From: CAWIUB01 sp963839175 | Lineage (GTDB): Bacteria; Actinomycetota; Actinomycetes; Mycobacteriales; Jatrophihabitantaceae | Reading direction: 5' to 3' | Assembly: GCA_963839175.1 (NCBI GenBank) | Contig: CAWIUB010000050.1 | Coordinates: forward strand, 248,001-312,000 | DNA length: 64,000 bases | Part shown: positions 44,168 to 53,357 of the stretch, piece by piece | Numbering within the stretch: the first letter of the stretch is position 1 | Layout of the letters: each line of letters opens with the position of its first letter | The notes under the pieces: model-generated | Told to the model about the DNA's origin: nothing | Seen by the model: the letters and a program-made list of their open reading frames with translations, nothing else | Databases searched by the model: none | Made by a program: the position numbers and the translations under genes

Positions 44168-44463
44168 GACATCTCCAACCCAAGCTAAGAGCGCGCCGAA
44201 CAGTCGCCGAGCGTCCGCACCTCGTATCGCGGTTGCAGGTAGCTCCTGCGATCCACCGGGGCGGACCGATCCTGGCACAGCTCAGGCCCCACCACACCCA
44301 GCGTCAAAACGTCGTGGGTTGCGTCGGCCGACAAAGCGTGCGAATAGCTGAGACGACTCAGATTGGCTCGTGAAACTTCCTGCTCTGCATGTTATGTCGG
44401 TGATCTTCCTGATCATTTCGACCACCCTCGTTGCGTTGGTCGTCTGACGAGAGGAGCCCGTCA

Positions 44464-44630
44464 ATGTCTGCTGTCGATGCGCGTGTGCTCCGCTCGCGGG
44501 ATCCGTCCGGTGGTGTGGTGGTCCGGGTCGGGGTGCGCCTGGTCGATGGTTTCTGGAGTTCCTGGCCGGTCGGTGCCGGCCGAACACGGTGCTGGCTGCG
44601 GCCTACGACTTGAAGGTGTCTTTCGACCGG
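44464..44630 (+). pseudogene. N-terminal remnant of a tyrosine recombinase
   Basis: After ATG 44464 the frame reads as far as RLVDGF; a one-base deletion then moves to LEFLAGRCRPNTVLAAAYDL, the SAM-like core-binding domain of phage-type integrases. The catalytic domain is absent. It marks an old integrated element. Confidence 0.6.
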
Positions 44631-44682
44631 CCGGATCGGCCGCTCGAGGCCCCTCGCCGGGGAAGCTCCGCCGGGCGGAGGC

Positions 44683-44865
44683 CTATTCGGGCATCCACTG
44701 CTTCCGCACCGAACTTTCGAGCAGATCCTCCCGCACGAAGGGATCGGCCGCGATGATGTCCTCCGCTTGCTCCAGCGAATCGGCCTCGAAGGTGATTAGG
44801 CCGCCCGACCGATCGGCGAACGGCCCGCCCAGGTACCCGGGCAGACCAAGGTCACGCCAGTACGG
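44683..44865 (-). pseudogene. C-terminal fragment of a YCII-domain protein
   Basis: GGPFADRSGGLITFEADSLE followed by EDIIAADPFVREDLLESSV is the second half of a YciI-like protein. The 5' half is replaced by the 3'-truncated IS1634 transposase gene, to which it is joined near 44866. Confidence 0.7.
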
Positions 44866-45887
44866 ACGGTCTTGTACCGGCCGGGGCGGGCCAGCGCGTC
44901 GGCGGCCTGGTGGTTGGTGTGGCGCAGTTTCTCGGCGTGGATGTAGTGCCCGCCGCCGCGGGTCAGGTAGGCCCGGTTGGCGGCGGAGGCGAAGCCGCGG
45001 TCGGCGACCCAGACCAGCCGGCGCAGCCCCCACCCGCCCAGGTCGTCCTTGATCCGGCGGATGATCGGCTGGTCACCGGTGTTGCCGGGGAAGGTCCAGC
45101 AGCGCACCGGAATCCCGTCGCGGGTGACCGCCATAGCGATGATCACCTGCGGCAGGTCCGCCCGGTGGTCCTTGCTGTGGCCCCAGGTGCGGGTGCCCGA
45201 CTCGTCCGGGCGGGAGGTGTCGTCCTCGACGACATCCTCGCCGAGGTCGGCCAGCTCGTCCGCGCCGTCGATCTCCCAGTAGGTGGAGGTGGTGTCGACG
45301 AACACGATGTCCAGGTCCAGGTTGAGCAGGTGCGCGACCGAGGCGAAGATCTCCGAGGCGATCTCCTCGAGCGCGTCGAGCAGGAAGTCCATGCCCCGGT
45401 AGGCCTGATCGTCGCCCAACGCCGGCAGCCCCGGGATGGCCACATCCTCGGCCACCCACCGGCAGCAGGCCAGCTTCGAGCCGGGTTCCAGGGCGCGCTG
45501 GGCGACCATCGCGAACACCACCCGCTCGGCCAGCTCGGCGTCCAGCCTGCGGCCGGTCGCAGCCGTGCGCAGCGCCGCCCCGATGCCCAGCCGCTCCCAC
45601 AGTCGGTCCAGCGTCCACGCCCCGCCCAGCCGGCGCGAGTCGAGGACCTCCACGTCCGCGCCTGAGGCGGCCGCGACCGCGTCGGCCGGGTCCAGAAACC
45701 GGGAGATCGACGACACCAGCCTGCCCAGCGCGGCCCGGTCCACCGTCTCGGCCCGGCCGAAGTTGTGGATCACCTTCGCGGTCGACACCCCGGTGTCCGG
45801 ATGCCGCTCGTTGTGCGCCAACTGCAGGTACCGCACCACCGACCCGTCCCGGTTCGTGCGCCGCGTCTCCCGCAGGTACATGCCCAC
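44866..45887 (-). mobile_element. IS1634-family transposase, 3'-truncated
   Basis: From ATG 45887 about 340 residues of an IS1634-type DDE transposase: YLREIRR-like start (MGMYLRETRRTNRDG), HNERHPDTGVSTAKVIHNFG, DIVFVDTTSTYWEIDG (catalytic region) and RRLVWVADRGFASAANR. Full members are about 550 residues; homology ends at GRYKTV, where the YCII fragment begins. Terminal repeats could not be identified because the 3' end is gone. Confidence 0.85.
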
Positions 45888-46055
45888 CAGTCAAGCCGCA
45901 AGAGCTGCTGCTGTCGAGCGACACGCCCAAAATCGTGTGCCTACAGGCTTTCGCGTCCTGCGACACGACACCCCAGCAAACACGGGGCCTGCAACGCCGA
46001 TCAAGCCCGAATCTGCCTACCAACTGCGGAAGTCAGGACAGCGGCGTCTACACCG

Positions 46056-46488
46056 ACATGGTGATCACTATCCCCCTGATGGCGGTGGCCATGTGGGGCT
46101 TCTTCGGCATCCTCGAGTCGAATCGGGAGCTGGCCGCGGCCCGCTCCGAGGTCGCGCGCCTTGCCGCGGAGAACGAGCGCTCCCGGATCGCCCGCGACCT
46201 GCACGACCTGCTCGGGCATTCGCTGACCACGATCACGGTGAAGGCTGGCCTGGCGCGTCGGCTGGCCGAGCTGGGTAGCCCGCAGCGCTCCGCCGCCGAG
46301 ATCGCCGAGGTCGAGGAGCTGTCCCGGCGCTCCCTCGCCGACGTGCGGGCTGCGGTCGCCGGCCACCGCGACGTGACACTCGCCGGCGAACTCGCCACCG
46401 CCCGTGAAGTGCTGCGCGCGGCGGGGGTGATCGCGCAGCTGCCCGGCTCCGTCGACGTCGTCCATCCGGCGCTGTCGGAGCTCTGGTA
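46056..46488 (+). pseudogene. Fragment of a NarL-type sensor histidine kinase
   Basis: MVITIPLMAVAMWGFFGILE is one transmembrane helix and ERSRIARDLHDLLGHSLTTI the HisKA_3 dimerisation box with the phosphoacceptor histidine; RRSLADVRAAVAGHRDVTLA follows. The sensor helices before 46056 and the ATP-binding domain after 46488 are both missing, so the protein is non-functional. Confidence 0.75.
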
Positions 46489-46496
46489 GCTGCGGC

Positions 46497-46765
46497 TCGC
46501 GCCGCAGGCGAGGACGTCGACGCCTGCCTCGAGCTGGCCGAACGGTACGGGCCTGCCTACCGCTACCCGCGTGAGATCAGTTGTTGCGGTCGCCGCCGAG
46601 AGGTTTCTGAGCCTGGTCGGCCACACCCTTGGCCCGGCGCCGCTGACCTTCGACGAGACCCACGCGCGCAGGGTGGCCGACCTCGAGATCTACGTTCGGC
46701 AGCATCACACCGAGCGTGACCTTGCCGACCTCGGCAACCGTCTCATCGACAGGTCGGCGCGATGA
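46497..46765 (+). pseudogene. C-terminal remnant of an acyl-CoA dehydrogenase-like gene
   Basis: Two frames hold EDVDACLELAERYGPAYRYP and then SLVGHTLGPAPLTFDETHARR with YVRQHHTERDLADLG, the end of an acyl-CoA dehydrogenase-like protein. A frameshift near 46570 and the missing front show decay. Its stop overlaps the PIG-L gene start as ATGA, the remains of an operon. Confidence 0.5.
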
Positions 46766-47550
46766 CCGCTACGTTCGATCACCGCGACGGTGGAACACCC
46801 GAAACCGCCTGGACAAACGACACTCAACTCTCACACCTCCCGCCAGCGCGGCCACCTGCCCGTGGGGCGCACCTGGTCGTGCTCGCCGCCAATCCCGACG
46901 ACGAGACACTCGGCGCGGGTAGTCTCATCGCGATCGCCGCCACCGGCGGCGTGACCATCGACGTCATCGTCGCCACAGACGGCGAGAACTCCCATCCCGA
47001 CTCGCCTACCCACACTCAGGATCAACTGGCGCGACAACCCCGGGACGAGGCGACCGCAGCGATCGCCCGCCTCGATCCGCACGCGACGGTGACCTTCCTG
47101 GGCCTGCCCGACGGCGGGCTGCGCCAACGCCGGGCCGACATTGAGGAGGCATTGGCAAAGCGACTACAGCCGGATTACTTCGTGGTGACGCCATGGCGCG
47201 GCGACCGTCACCCCGACCACGAGGCATGTGCGCTCGCCGCCCGGGCGCGCTTCGACGCCGACCGGATTGCCAGCACTGGCAGTATCCGATCTGGGCGTGG
47301 CACTGGGCGGATCCGGCCGGCGACGAGCTTCCTGGAGCGCGCTACGTCGCGTCGACCTCACCGATGGCCACCGGATGACGAAAAAGAGCGCGCTGGCCCA
47401 CCACCGCAGCCAGCACGAACCGCTGTCGCCCTGCCCCGGTGACCAGGCGGTGCTGCCCGGACACGTCCTGGCTCATTTCCGGCGACCCTTCGAGGTATCT
47501 GTCGTTGAAGCGCCGCACGCCGCCGGGGACAGCGGCTATTTCGATGCGCT
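46762..47550 (+). pseudogene. PIG-L/LmbE-type deacetylase, frameshifted and split by IS5
   Basis: The N-terminal part has LVVLAANPDDETLGAGSLI (metal site, N replacing the usual H in HPDDE) and TPWRGDRHPDHEACALAARA (second metal motif). Near 47265 and 47345 the frame changes twice: YPIWAWHWADPAGDELPG, then LTDGHRMTKKSALAHHRSQH. The gene is then cut by the IS5 element at 47551; the tail LYSTTEDPW resumes at 48485. Ancestrally a Zn-dependent GlcNAc-type deacetylase. Confidence 0.75.
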
Positions 47551-48484
47551 GAGGTTTTCTCACCGGGCTGGTCGCTGAAGGTGGAGTAGGACGAGGCCGC
47601 CGATGGTAATGGCGCCGATTCTCCAGGGATCGAGGGTGATGCGTTCGAGTGCTTTCCAGGTTCGTTTGAGCAAGGCGTTGGCGCGTTCTGCGGTCGCGCG
47701 CAGGGCGTTGATCAGCACGTTGCGAGTCTGGTTGTCCGCGGCCAGGTTGGGGCCCTTGGTGGGAACCTGGATGCCGATCCCGGCGCCGGCGTATCCCTTG
47801 TCGGTCAGGGTCGGCAGCCCGGCTGCGGCGGCCGGATACAGCGCCGGTAGGGCGTGGATACGCGCGGCGGTGATGTCGTGAGTGGAGCCGGGTTCCACGT
47901 CGCTGACCCATTCCGGGTAGCCGGTTGGGCCGGTGAGGACCTGGATGTTGCCGCCGTGGCGGTGATGCTTGCCGGAGTACCACACGTCGTGGCCGGCCTC
48001 GGACGGCGCGGCCGATCGCACGCTGGGGATCAGCGTGCCGTCCAGGCAGCAGAACGTCCAGCCCTGCTGCAGACCGTGGGCGAGCACCTCGGGCAAGTCG
48101 GGTGCGTGCGCGGCGATCACGTCGATCGCCTCGTGCACGTACCGGTAGGCGGTCGCGATGCTCACCCGCCCGTCGCGGGCCAGCGTGGGCAGGTCGGTGG
48201 CGTTCTTGAACCAGCGCAGCACCATCACCGCCTGCACGAACGGTGTAGCGGCCCGCTGCCACGGCCGCCGATCGTGCAGCTTGCGGTACCCGCTCAGCCA
48301 GCGCGCCACCTGGGACACGGTGCTCGCGGGAACGTCGAGGGTGGCACGATAGGTGATCACGTGGGGTCCTGGCTCCGGGTCGATTTCTTGGTCGAAACCA
48401 ACCCTCGCGATCAGGACCCCACGCCCGCCTCAGACACGCCGGTCACCTCAGCAGTCACATCAGTCACTCTGGTGAGAAAACCTC
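47551..48484 (-). mobile_element. IS5-family insertion sequence
   Basis: Perfect 14-base inverted repeats GAGGTTTTCTCACC (47551-47564) and its complement (48471-48484), with a three-base duplication GCT on both sides. Removing it rejoins the PIG-L frame as DAL|YSTTEDPW, which fixes the insertion point to the base. Confidence 0.88.
47560..48360 (-). CDS. IS5-family (DDE_Tnp_4-like) transposase
   Basis: A 266-residue transposase: helix-turn-helix part RDGRVSIATAYRYVHEAIDV, catalytic CCLDGTLIPSVRSAAPSEAG, HHRHGGNIQVLTGPTGYPEW, LTDKGYAGAG (second Asp) and ATAERANALLKRTWKALERI (Glu region). It appears complete and its C terminus overlaps the left inverted repeat, as is normal for compact IS5 elements. 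Confidence 0.88.
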   Translation of the reverse strand: MITYRATLDVPASTVSQVARWLSGYRKLHDRRPWQRAATPFVQAVMVLRWFKNATDLPTLARDGRVSIATAYRYVHEAIDVIAAHAPDLPEVLAHGLQQGWTFCCLDGTLIPSVRSAAPSEAGHDVWYSGKHHRHGGNIQVLTGPTGYPEWVSDVEPGSTHDITAARIHALPALYPAAAAGLPTLTDKGYAGAGIGIQVPTKGPNLAADNQTRNVLINALRATAERANALLKRTWKALERITLDPWRIGAITIGGLVLLHLQRPAR

Positions 48485-48508
48485 GCTCTATTCGACGACT
48501 GAGGATCC

Positions 48509-49047
48509 GTGGGCCTGGCGGACCGCTTCTACGAACGCCGCAAGCGTGACCTGGTGATGGCGTGCCTGCCGCGAGCGACGTTCCGGCGTTCGTTCGAACC
48601 GGGCTGCGCCACCGGCCTGCTGACCGAACGCCTCGCCCGTCGCTGCGACGAGGTGCTGACATGTCACTGCGCGGTACGTGCCGTTGACTCCACCCGCGCC
48701 CGCCTCGCACGAAAGCCGAACGTTGCGGTCGCCCGACTGGCGATTCCCGACGAGTGGCCCGATGGTTTGCTTCGACCTGATCGTGCTCAGCGACGTCGGC
48801 TACTACTGCGACGACATCGACGCGCTCGTCAGCCGCGTGTGCGCATCGCTCACCGCTGATGGCGTCCTGGCTGCCTGCCATTGGCGGCATCCCGCGGTCG
48901 AGCATCCGCGCACCGCGTAGGAGATACACGATGCGCTCGGCCGAGGACTGAATCGCCTCGTCCACCACGTCGGAGACGACTTCTCTTCTTGACGTGTGGT
49001 GTGCGACAGGTCAGTCAGTCGCCCGAGCCAACGGCATCCTCACGTGA
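48509..49047 (+). pseudogene. NodS-like SAM methyltransferase, frameshifted
   Basis: From GTG 48509: VGLADRFYERRKRDLVMACL then FEPGCATGLLTERLARRCDE (SAM site). A shift near 48760 leads to FDLIVLSDVGYYCDDIDALV, a TAG at 48918 interrupts HPRTA|EIHDALG, and a third shift near 48990 leads to LLDVWCATGQSVARANGILT. Every part of the methyltransferase is recognisable but no product is possible. It belonged to the same cluster as the PIG-L and glycosyltransferase pseudogenes. Confidence 0.78.
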
Positions 49048-49795
49048 TAAGCACCGTCGGGATAGTCGTGCCGGCCGCAAACGAACAAGCGCACATCGGC
49101 GAATGCTTGACCGCGCTGACTGCGGCGCGGCACCATGCGCTGCCAACCACAGCGGTCACGTCGAGGTACGGATCCTCGTGGTGCTCGACTCGTGCGTGGA
49201 CGACACCGCCGGCATCGCCAGCCAGCGCCGAGGCATCGAGGCCGTGCACTGCAGGGTCGGTCGAGCAGGCGCGGCCCGCGCATTCGGCGCGCAGCACCTG
49301 CTCGACAGTTGCCCATCACCACGCAGTCAGATCTGGCTCGCGAACACCGACGCCGACTCCCGCGTACCGCTCGACTGGATTACGCGCATGTTGTGCCACG
49401 CAGAACGCGGGACACATCCGGTCCTGGGCACGGTAAGTCCCGACGACGATCTCGACCTTCGCCATAGGCATGTCTGGCAAGGTCGCCACCGACTTCACAT
49501 CGGGCACCCTCACGTGCACGGCGCCAATTTCGGTATCCGTGCTGACACCTACCTGGAGCTCGGCGGATGGCCGGCCGTCACCTCCGGGGAGGACGTCGCG
49601 ATGGCGCATCGAGCCGCGGTGAACAGTCGCCTGCGTATCGTTCGAACCGCGGCAATCCCCGTCACGACCAGCTCTCGCCTCGCCGGACGAGCACCCTACG
49701 GCTTCGCCGGGTATCTCCGCGATCTCGTCGCGGAGACAGCCGCCGCTGAGAGCCTGACGCTACGACGAGGACGCCGCAGTGTCGCTTCGAGATAG
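49044..49795 (+). pseudogene. Family 2 glycosyltransferase, frameshifted
   Basis: GTG 49044 overlaps the methyltransferase stop. It starts STVGIVVPAANEQAHIGECL, the GT2 nucleotide-sugar strand, shifts near 49150 to VRILVVLDSCVDDTAGIAS, and goes on through WLANTDADSRVPLDW (DxD) and LGGWPAVTSGEDVAMAHRAA (ED motif) to 49795. One frameshift is enough to kill it. Confidence 0.78.
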
Positions 49796-49863
49796 GTGTG
49801 CGGCAATGAGACTGGGCGCAGCCGTAACTGTCACCGTGTCGACCCGTCGCCCCAAGAACTACC

Positions 49864-50553
49864 TCAACTGTCCTGCGCTGTTGTGTCGTGCGCTGCACCC
49901 ACCAGCTTGGACTCGGGCGATCCCCGTTGCCGCAGATAGATCGCGAAGGCGGCCATCGACGCGACAGCGAGAAACTCCGACTGCCAATTCTGCGTCGTCC
50001 GGTTCCAGAATTCAGCGGACGTCGCGTAGCCCAGCCAACTCACCGGGTCTTCGTGCTGGCGTAACAGGTCGGCGTTGTAGGCAGCCTGCCCGGCGACCGA
50101 CTGCGCCGCGAGCGACAGCACAAAGAAGAACACCATGACCATCCCCAGCGAACGGCCGTACAACGCGGTCCGCCAGCCGCCAGCGCGGGCCCACGCCGGA
50201 GACTCCTCGGACGCGTAGCGACCGACCTTCTGCTCCCTGTCCGACTGGGTGCCGACGTCTTCGGGCCTCTTGGACTCGCTCGAGCCTCGCTGTACCAACC
50301 ACACCGTGGCCAGGATGTACAGGGCGAACTGCAGATACTCCGACTGCCAGTTCTCGGCGACGTCGACCGCGAAGCTCGACGAAGTCACGTACTGCCAGAC
50401 CGACAGTCGCTGCCCGCCGTCGACGACCTGCTGGTGATTGAACTCCGCCACGCCCGACAACGCCTGGCCGATCAGAGCGAGCAACAGCAGAAACAGGAAC
50501 GCCAATGACAACCCGTTGTCTCTGAAGAAGCGCCTCGCTCGTCGATCGCTCAT
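49864..50553 (-). CDS. DUF6766 family membrane protein
   Basis: A 229-residue integral membrane protein with four hydrophobic helices in two repeats: NGLSLAFLFLLLLALIGQAL and ENWQSEYLQFALYILATVWL in the first half, GMVMVFFFVLSLAAQSVAGQ and QNWQSEFLAVASMAAFAIYL in the second. The internal repeat and the NWQSE-x-L motif define the family; function is unknown. ATG 50553 overlaps the stop of a 27-residue gene by four bases, giving a three-gene operon with the lipoprotein. Confidence 0.8.
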   Translation of the reverse strand: MSDRRARRFFRDNGLSLAFLFLLLLALIGQALSGVAEFNHQQVVDGGQRLSVWQYVTSSSFAVDVAENWQSEYLQFALYILATVWLVQRGSSESKRPEDVGTQSDREQKVGRYASEESPAWARAGGWRTALYGRSLGMVMVFFFVLSLAAQSVAGQAAYNADLLRQHEDPVSWLGYATSAEFWNRTTQNWQSEFLAVASMAAFAIYLRQRGSPESKLVGAAHDTTAQDS

Positions 50554-50633
50554 CGGTGCGCCCAACCCACAGCCATCACAAACAGCAGCCCCAGCAGGAC
50601 GAAGCTCGCCGTACCCCAGAACATCAGTCGCAT
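50550..50633 (-). CDS. 27-residue single-helix membrane microprotein
   Basis: ATG 50633 reads MRLMFWGTASFVLLGLLFVM and ends AVGWAHR; one transmembrane helix and nothing more. Start and stop are each interlocked with neighbours: it begins one base after the lipoprotein stop and its TGA overlaps the DUF6766 ATG (ATGA). That fixed position argues for a real gene. It may be a subunit or anchor for the DUF6766 protein. Confidence 0.6.
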   Translation of the reverse strand: MRLMFWGTASFVLLGLLFVMAVGWAHR

Positions 50634-50634
50634 A

Positions 50635-51072
50635 TCAGCCGTCAACATCGCACTTGTCCGGAGCGGATGGCCGCGGCTCGCACCCCGCCGCGGACACGTA
50701 CCATCCTGCGCGCAGGCGCTGAAGGAAGATCACGTCGGTGCCGACACGCACCTGCGCCGCATCGTCCCAGACCTCCACCCGGCGCACCGCGCTCCCATCC
50801 TCCTCGACGTTCAGTACAGCGTCAGCGCATGTTGCGTCAGTGGCCCCACTGACCGACTCGCGGGCCCGCTCAGTGAGCAGCGCGCACGCCGCGGCACCGT
50901 CACGCGCAGACACGGCAGCGACGAACCGAGCGGCGACCTCGCCGGCGTCGTGCTCGCGGGCACGGGTGCTACACCCAGCCAGGCCCATCCCCAGCAGCAG
51001 CCACGCCGAGACAACCAACGCCTTGCGATGCACGCGTGTCACCCTCCCAGATCTGACGTGGTCAACGCTCAT
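50635..51072 (-). CDS. Secreted lipoprotein of unknown function
   Basis: A 145-residue lipoprotein; ATG 51072 follows AGGAAG. The signal ALVVSAWLLLGMGLAGCST has a clear lipobox LAGC. The mature part (GEVAARFVAAVSARDGAAAC, ESVSGATDATCADAVLNVEE, FLQRLRAGWYVSAAGCEP) resembles the NTF2-like or Cys-paired domains of small actinobacterial lipoproteins. It leads an operon with the microprotein and DUF6766 membrane protein. Confidence 0.75.
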   Translation of the reverse strand: MSVDHVRSGRVTRVHRKALVVSAWLLLGMGLAGCSTRAREHDAGEVAARFVAAVSARDGAAACALLTERARESVSGATDATCADAVLNVEEDGSAVRRVEVWDDAAQVRVGTDVIFLQRLRAGWYVSAAGCEPRPSAPDKCDVDG

Positions 51073-51319
51073 GCTGCGCTTCCTGCCGTCGCTGTTCGCT
51101 GCGGGACGTTCAACGCGCCTGCTTGCCTGAGCGGATGCCCAGCCCCGTTCGGCCGGCACGATCGCGGAATTGTCACGGCTGCCAGCAACCTTACGTTGTA
51201 ATGTAGAGCCTTACGACGTAAGGTTTGGCGCAGTGATGCGGGCCGTCGGACGGGGCCTAGATCTGGACTAGGGCGAGCGCGACCGGAGCCCAGTAGCTGA
51301 AAGTAATGAGGAGTGTCTT

Positions 51320-51730
51320 GTGGCTGGTACAGAGGACCGCGCCGTTGAGGCGCTGTCGACGGGGGAACTGGTTTCCCGGGCCTCCGAGCGGGTCTCGCAT
51401 TTGGTGCAGGACGAGCTGCATCTGGCTCGGGCGGAGATGACGGAGAAGGGCCGGAAGGCGGGCATCGGAGCCGGTTGGCTCGGGGGTGGCGGGTTTGTCG
51501 CGCTGTTTGGCGTGGCGTGCCTGGTCGCCGCTGCCGTGCTCGGCCTGGCAACCGCGATAGCGGATTGGCTCGCGGCGATCATCATCGGCGTCGCCCTACT
51601 ACTTGTCGCCGGCTGCGCCGCGCTCCTGGGCAAGCGGCGGCTATCTGAGGCGACGCCGCCGCTACCTACCCAGGCCGTAGAAGGCGTGCGCACAGACGTC
51701 CAGACGCTCAAGGAAGGTGGGCGGCGATGA
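51320..51730 (+). CDS. Actinobacterial Holin-X family (phage holin superfamily) protein
   Basis: A 136-residue protein from GTG 51320 behind GAGGAG. An N-terminal amphipathic helix (LVSRASERVSHLVQDELHLA) is followed by two transmembrane helices (GGFVALFGVACLVAAAVLGL and LAAIIIGVALLLVAGCAALL). Despite the name, chromosomal members occur in stress-associated envelope operons with DUF3618 and DUF4235 genes, as here. It overlaps the next gene by four bases. Confidence 0.88.
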   Translation: MAGTEDRAVEALSTGELVSRASERVSHLVQDELHLARAEMTEKGRKAGIGAGWLGGGGFVALFGVACLVAAAVLGLATAIADWLAAIIIGVALLLVAGCAALLGKRRLSEATPPLPTQAVEGVRTDVQTLKEGGRR

Positions 51731-52074
51731 GCGAGCCGACCAAGGCCGATGGCGCGGAGCAGCTGCGCCGCGACATCGAGCACACCCGCGCGGATCTCCG
51801 TGACACGGTTGACGAGCTGTCCACCCGGCTGGATGTGAAGGCGAGGGCCAAGCGGCGCCTGCACGATGCGAAAGTATCGGTCGCGGACGCGGCCACGCGG
51901 CTGAAGCAGGGTTCGCCCGAGCCGGTGCGCCGTGCCCTGGATCGCGTCGGCCCGGCGGTCGAATCGACTCGCGAGCGGGCGCGCGAACACCGCGGGGAAG
52001 TCGTCGCAGGGATGGGCGCGGCGGTACTGCTGCTGCTGCTCGTCATCGTCAGCAGGCGGCGGAGGGGGTCATGA
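51727..52074 (+). CDS. DUF3618 family protein
   Basis: A 115-residue protein: the N-terminal helix LRRDIEHTRADLRDTVDELS is the DUF3618 signature, then a long charged coiled coil, and a C-terminal transmembrane helix (VVAGMGAAVLLLLLVIVS) with a basic end. It probably lies at the cytoplasmic face next to the Holin-X protein. ATG 51727 overlaps the preceding stop by four bases, and its own stop overlaps the next ATG. Confidence 0.88.
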   Translation: MSEPTKADGAEQLRRDIEHTRADLRDTVDELSTRLDVKARAKRRLHDAKVSVADAATRLKQGSPEPVRRALDRVGPAVESTRERAREHRGEVVAGMGAAVLLLLLVIVSRRRRGS

Positions 52075-53357
52075 GGCTTCTCTACCGTCCGATCGGGTTG
52101 CTGTTCAGCGTTGTCGGCGGGTTGGCGGCAAGCGCGATATTCAAGCGTGTGTGGCGTGCGGTTGCTCATGAAGGGGAGGCACCAAGCCCGACCGACGCGA
52201 GCCGGGGGTGGGGCGAGATTGTGATCGCCGCGGCGCTCGAAGGCGCCGTGTTCGGTGCCGTGAAGGCTATTGCGGACCGGGGGGAGCGACCGGGTTCGCT
52301 CGGGCTACGGGTACGTGGCCTGGGCGAACCCGGCCGGCGAACCAGTCGGGCCAGCGTGGCTGACGGCCTGGGAGGTGTGATGACACGCTTCGAATCGGAT
52401 GGCCCGATCCCCGTCACCAGACGATCATGGCGGTCGGTCCTGAGTCGATCGGTGAGTCAGTTTCGCGCCGACAACATCACCGACCTGGCAGCCGCGCTGA
52501 CCTACTACGGCCTGCTCGCCGTGTTCCCGGGCCTGCTCGTCCTGGTGTCGGTTCTTGGCCTGCTCGGTCCGTCGGCGACGAACTCCTTGTTGGACAACAT
52601 CGGTCAGATCACGCCCGGCGGGGTGCGCTCCTTCTTCGAGACCGTTGTCGAGAACGCCCAGCGTCAACGGGCCACCGCGAGCATCGCCGCAATCGCCGGC
52701 CTGGGACTCGCTTTCTGGTCAGCCTCGAGCTACATCGGCGCGTTCATGCGCGCGTCCAACGCCATCTACGGTGTGGGCGAGGGACGTCCGATCTGGAAGA
52801 CCGCACCCATCCGGTTGGCGGTCACGGCAGCCGTCGTACTGATGCTGGCGGTCAGCGCGGCGATCGTGGTACTCACCGGACGGATCGCCGAGCAGGTCGG
52901 CCAAATGCTGGGTATCGGCGCCACCGCGGTCACCGTGTGGGACATCGGGAAGTGGCCTGTGCTGCTCCTGATCGTGACTCTCATCCTGGCCATGCTGTAT
53001 CGGGCATGCCCGAACGTGCAGCAACCCGGTTTCCGGTGGGTGACACCGGGCAGCGCACTGGCTGTGCTGATCTGGCTGATCGCGTCCGGTGGGTTCGCGG
53101 TCTACGTCGCTAACTTCGCGTCCTACAACAAGACCTACGGCTCCATCGCGGGCATCATCGTGTTTCTGGTCTGGCTCTGGATCACCAACATTGCCGTACT
53201 GCTGGGTGTCGAGGTCAACGCCGAACTGGAACATCAGCGCGCTATCGCTGCGGGACTACCTCAGGATGAAGAATTCGCCGTGCCACGAGACACGCGCAAG
53301 CTCAATACTGCGGAGACCGAGCGCGCGGAGGAACTGAGCCGGCGCCGCCAGATATGA
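52071..53357 (+). CDS. DUF4235-YihY/BrkB fusion protein
   Basis: A single 428-residue frame. Residues 1-70 are a DUF4235 domain (YRPIGLLFSVVGGLAASAIF, AALEGAVFGAVKAIADRG); about 105-400 is a YihY/BrkB membrane protein with DNITDLAAALTYYGLLAVFP, the family hallmark, and helices to ASYNKTYGSIAGIIVFLVWL. In related genomes these are usually two genes. The linker (residues 75-104) is Arg/Gly-rich, as if the DUF4235 stop had been lost. An internal ATG at 52380 with GGGAGG upstream could still start YihY alone. Confidence 0.82.
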   Translation: MRLLYRPIGLLFSVVGGLAASAIFKRVWRAVAHEGEAPSPTDASRGWGEIVIAAALEGAVFGAVKAIADRGERPGSLGLRVRGLGEPGRRTSRASVADGLGGVMTRFESDGPIPVTRRSWRSVLSRSVSQFRADNITDLAAALTYYGLLAVFPGLLVLVSVLGLLGPSATNSLLDNIGQITPGGVRSFFETVVENAQRQRATASIAAIAGLGLAFWSASSYIGAFMRASNAIYGVGEGRPIWKTAPIRLAVTAAVVLMLAVSAAIVVLTGRIAEQVGQMLGIGATAVTVWDIGKWPVLLLIVTLILAMLYRACPNVQQPGFRWVTPGSALAVLIWLIASGGFAVYVANFASYNKTYGSIAGIIVFLVWLWITNIAVLLGVEVNAELEHQRAIAAGLPQDEEFAVPRDTRKLNTAETERAEELSRRRQI

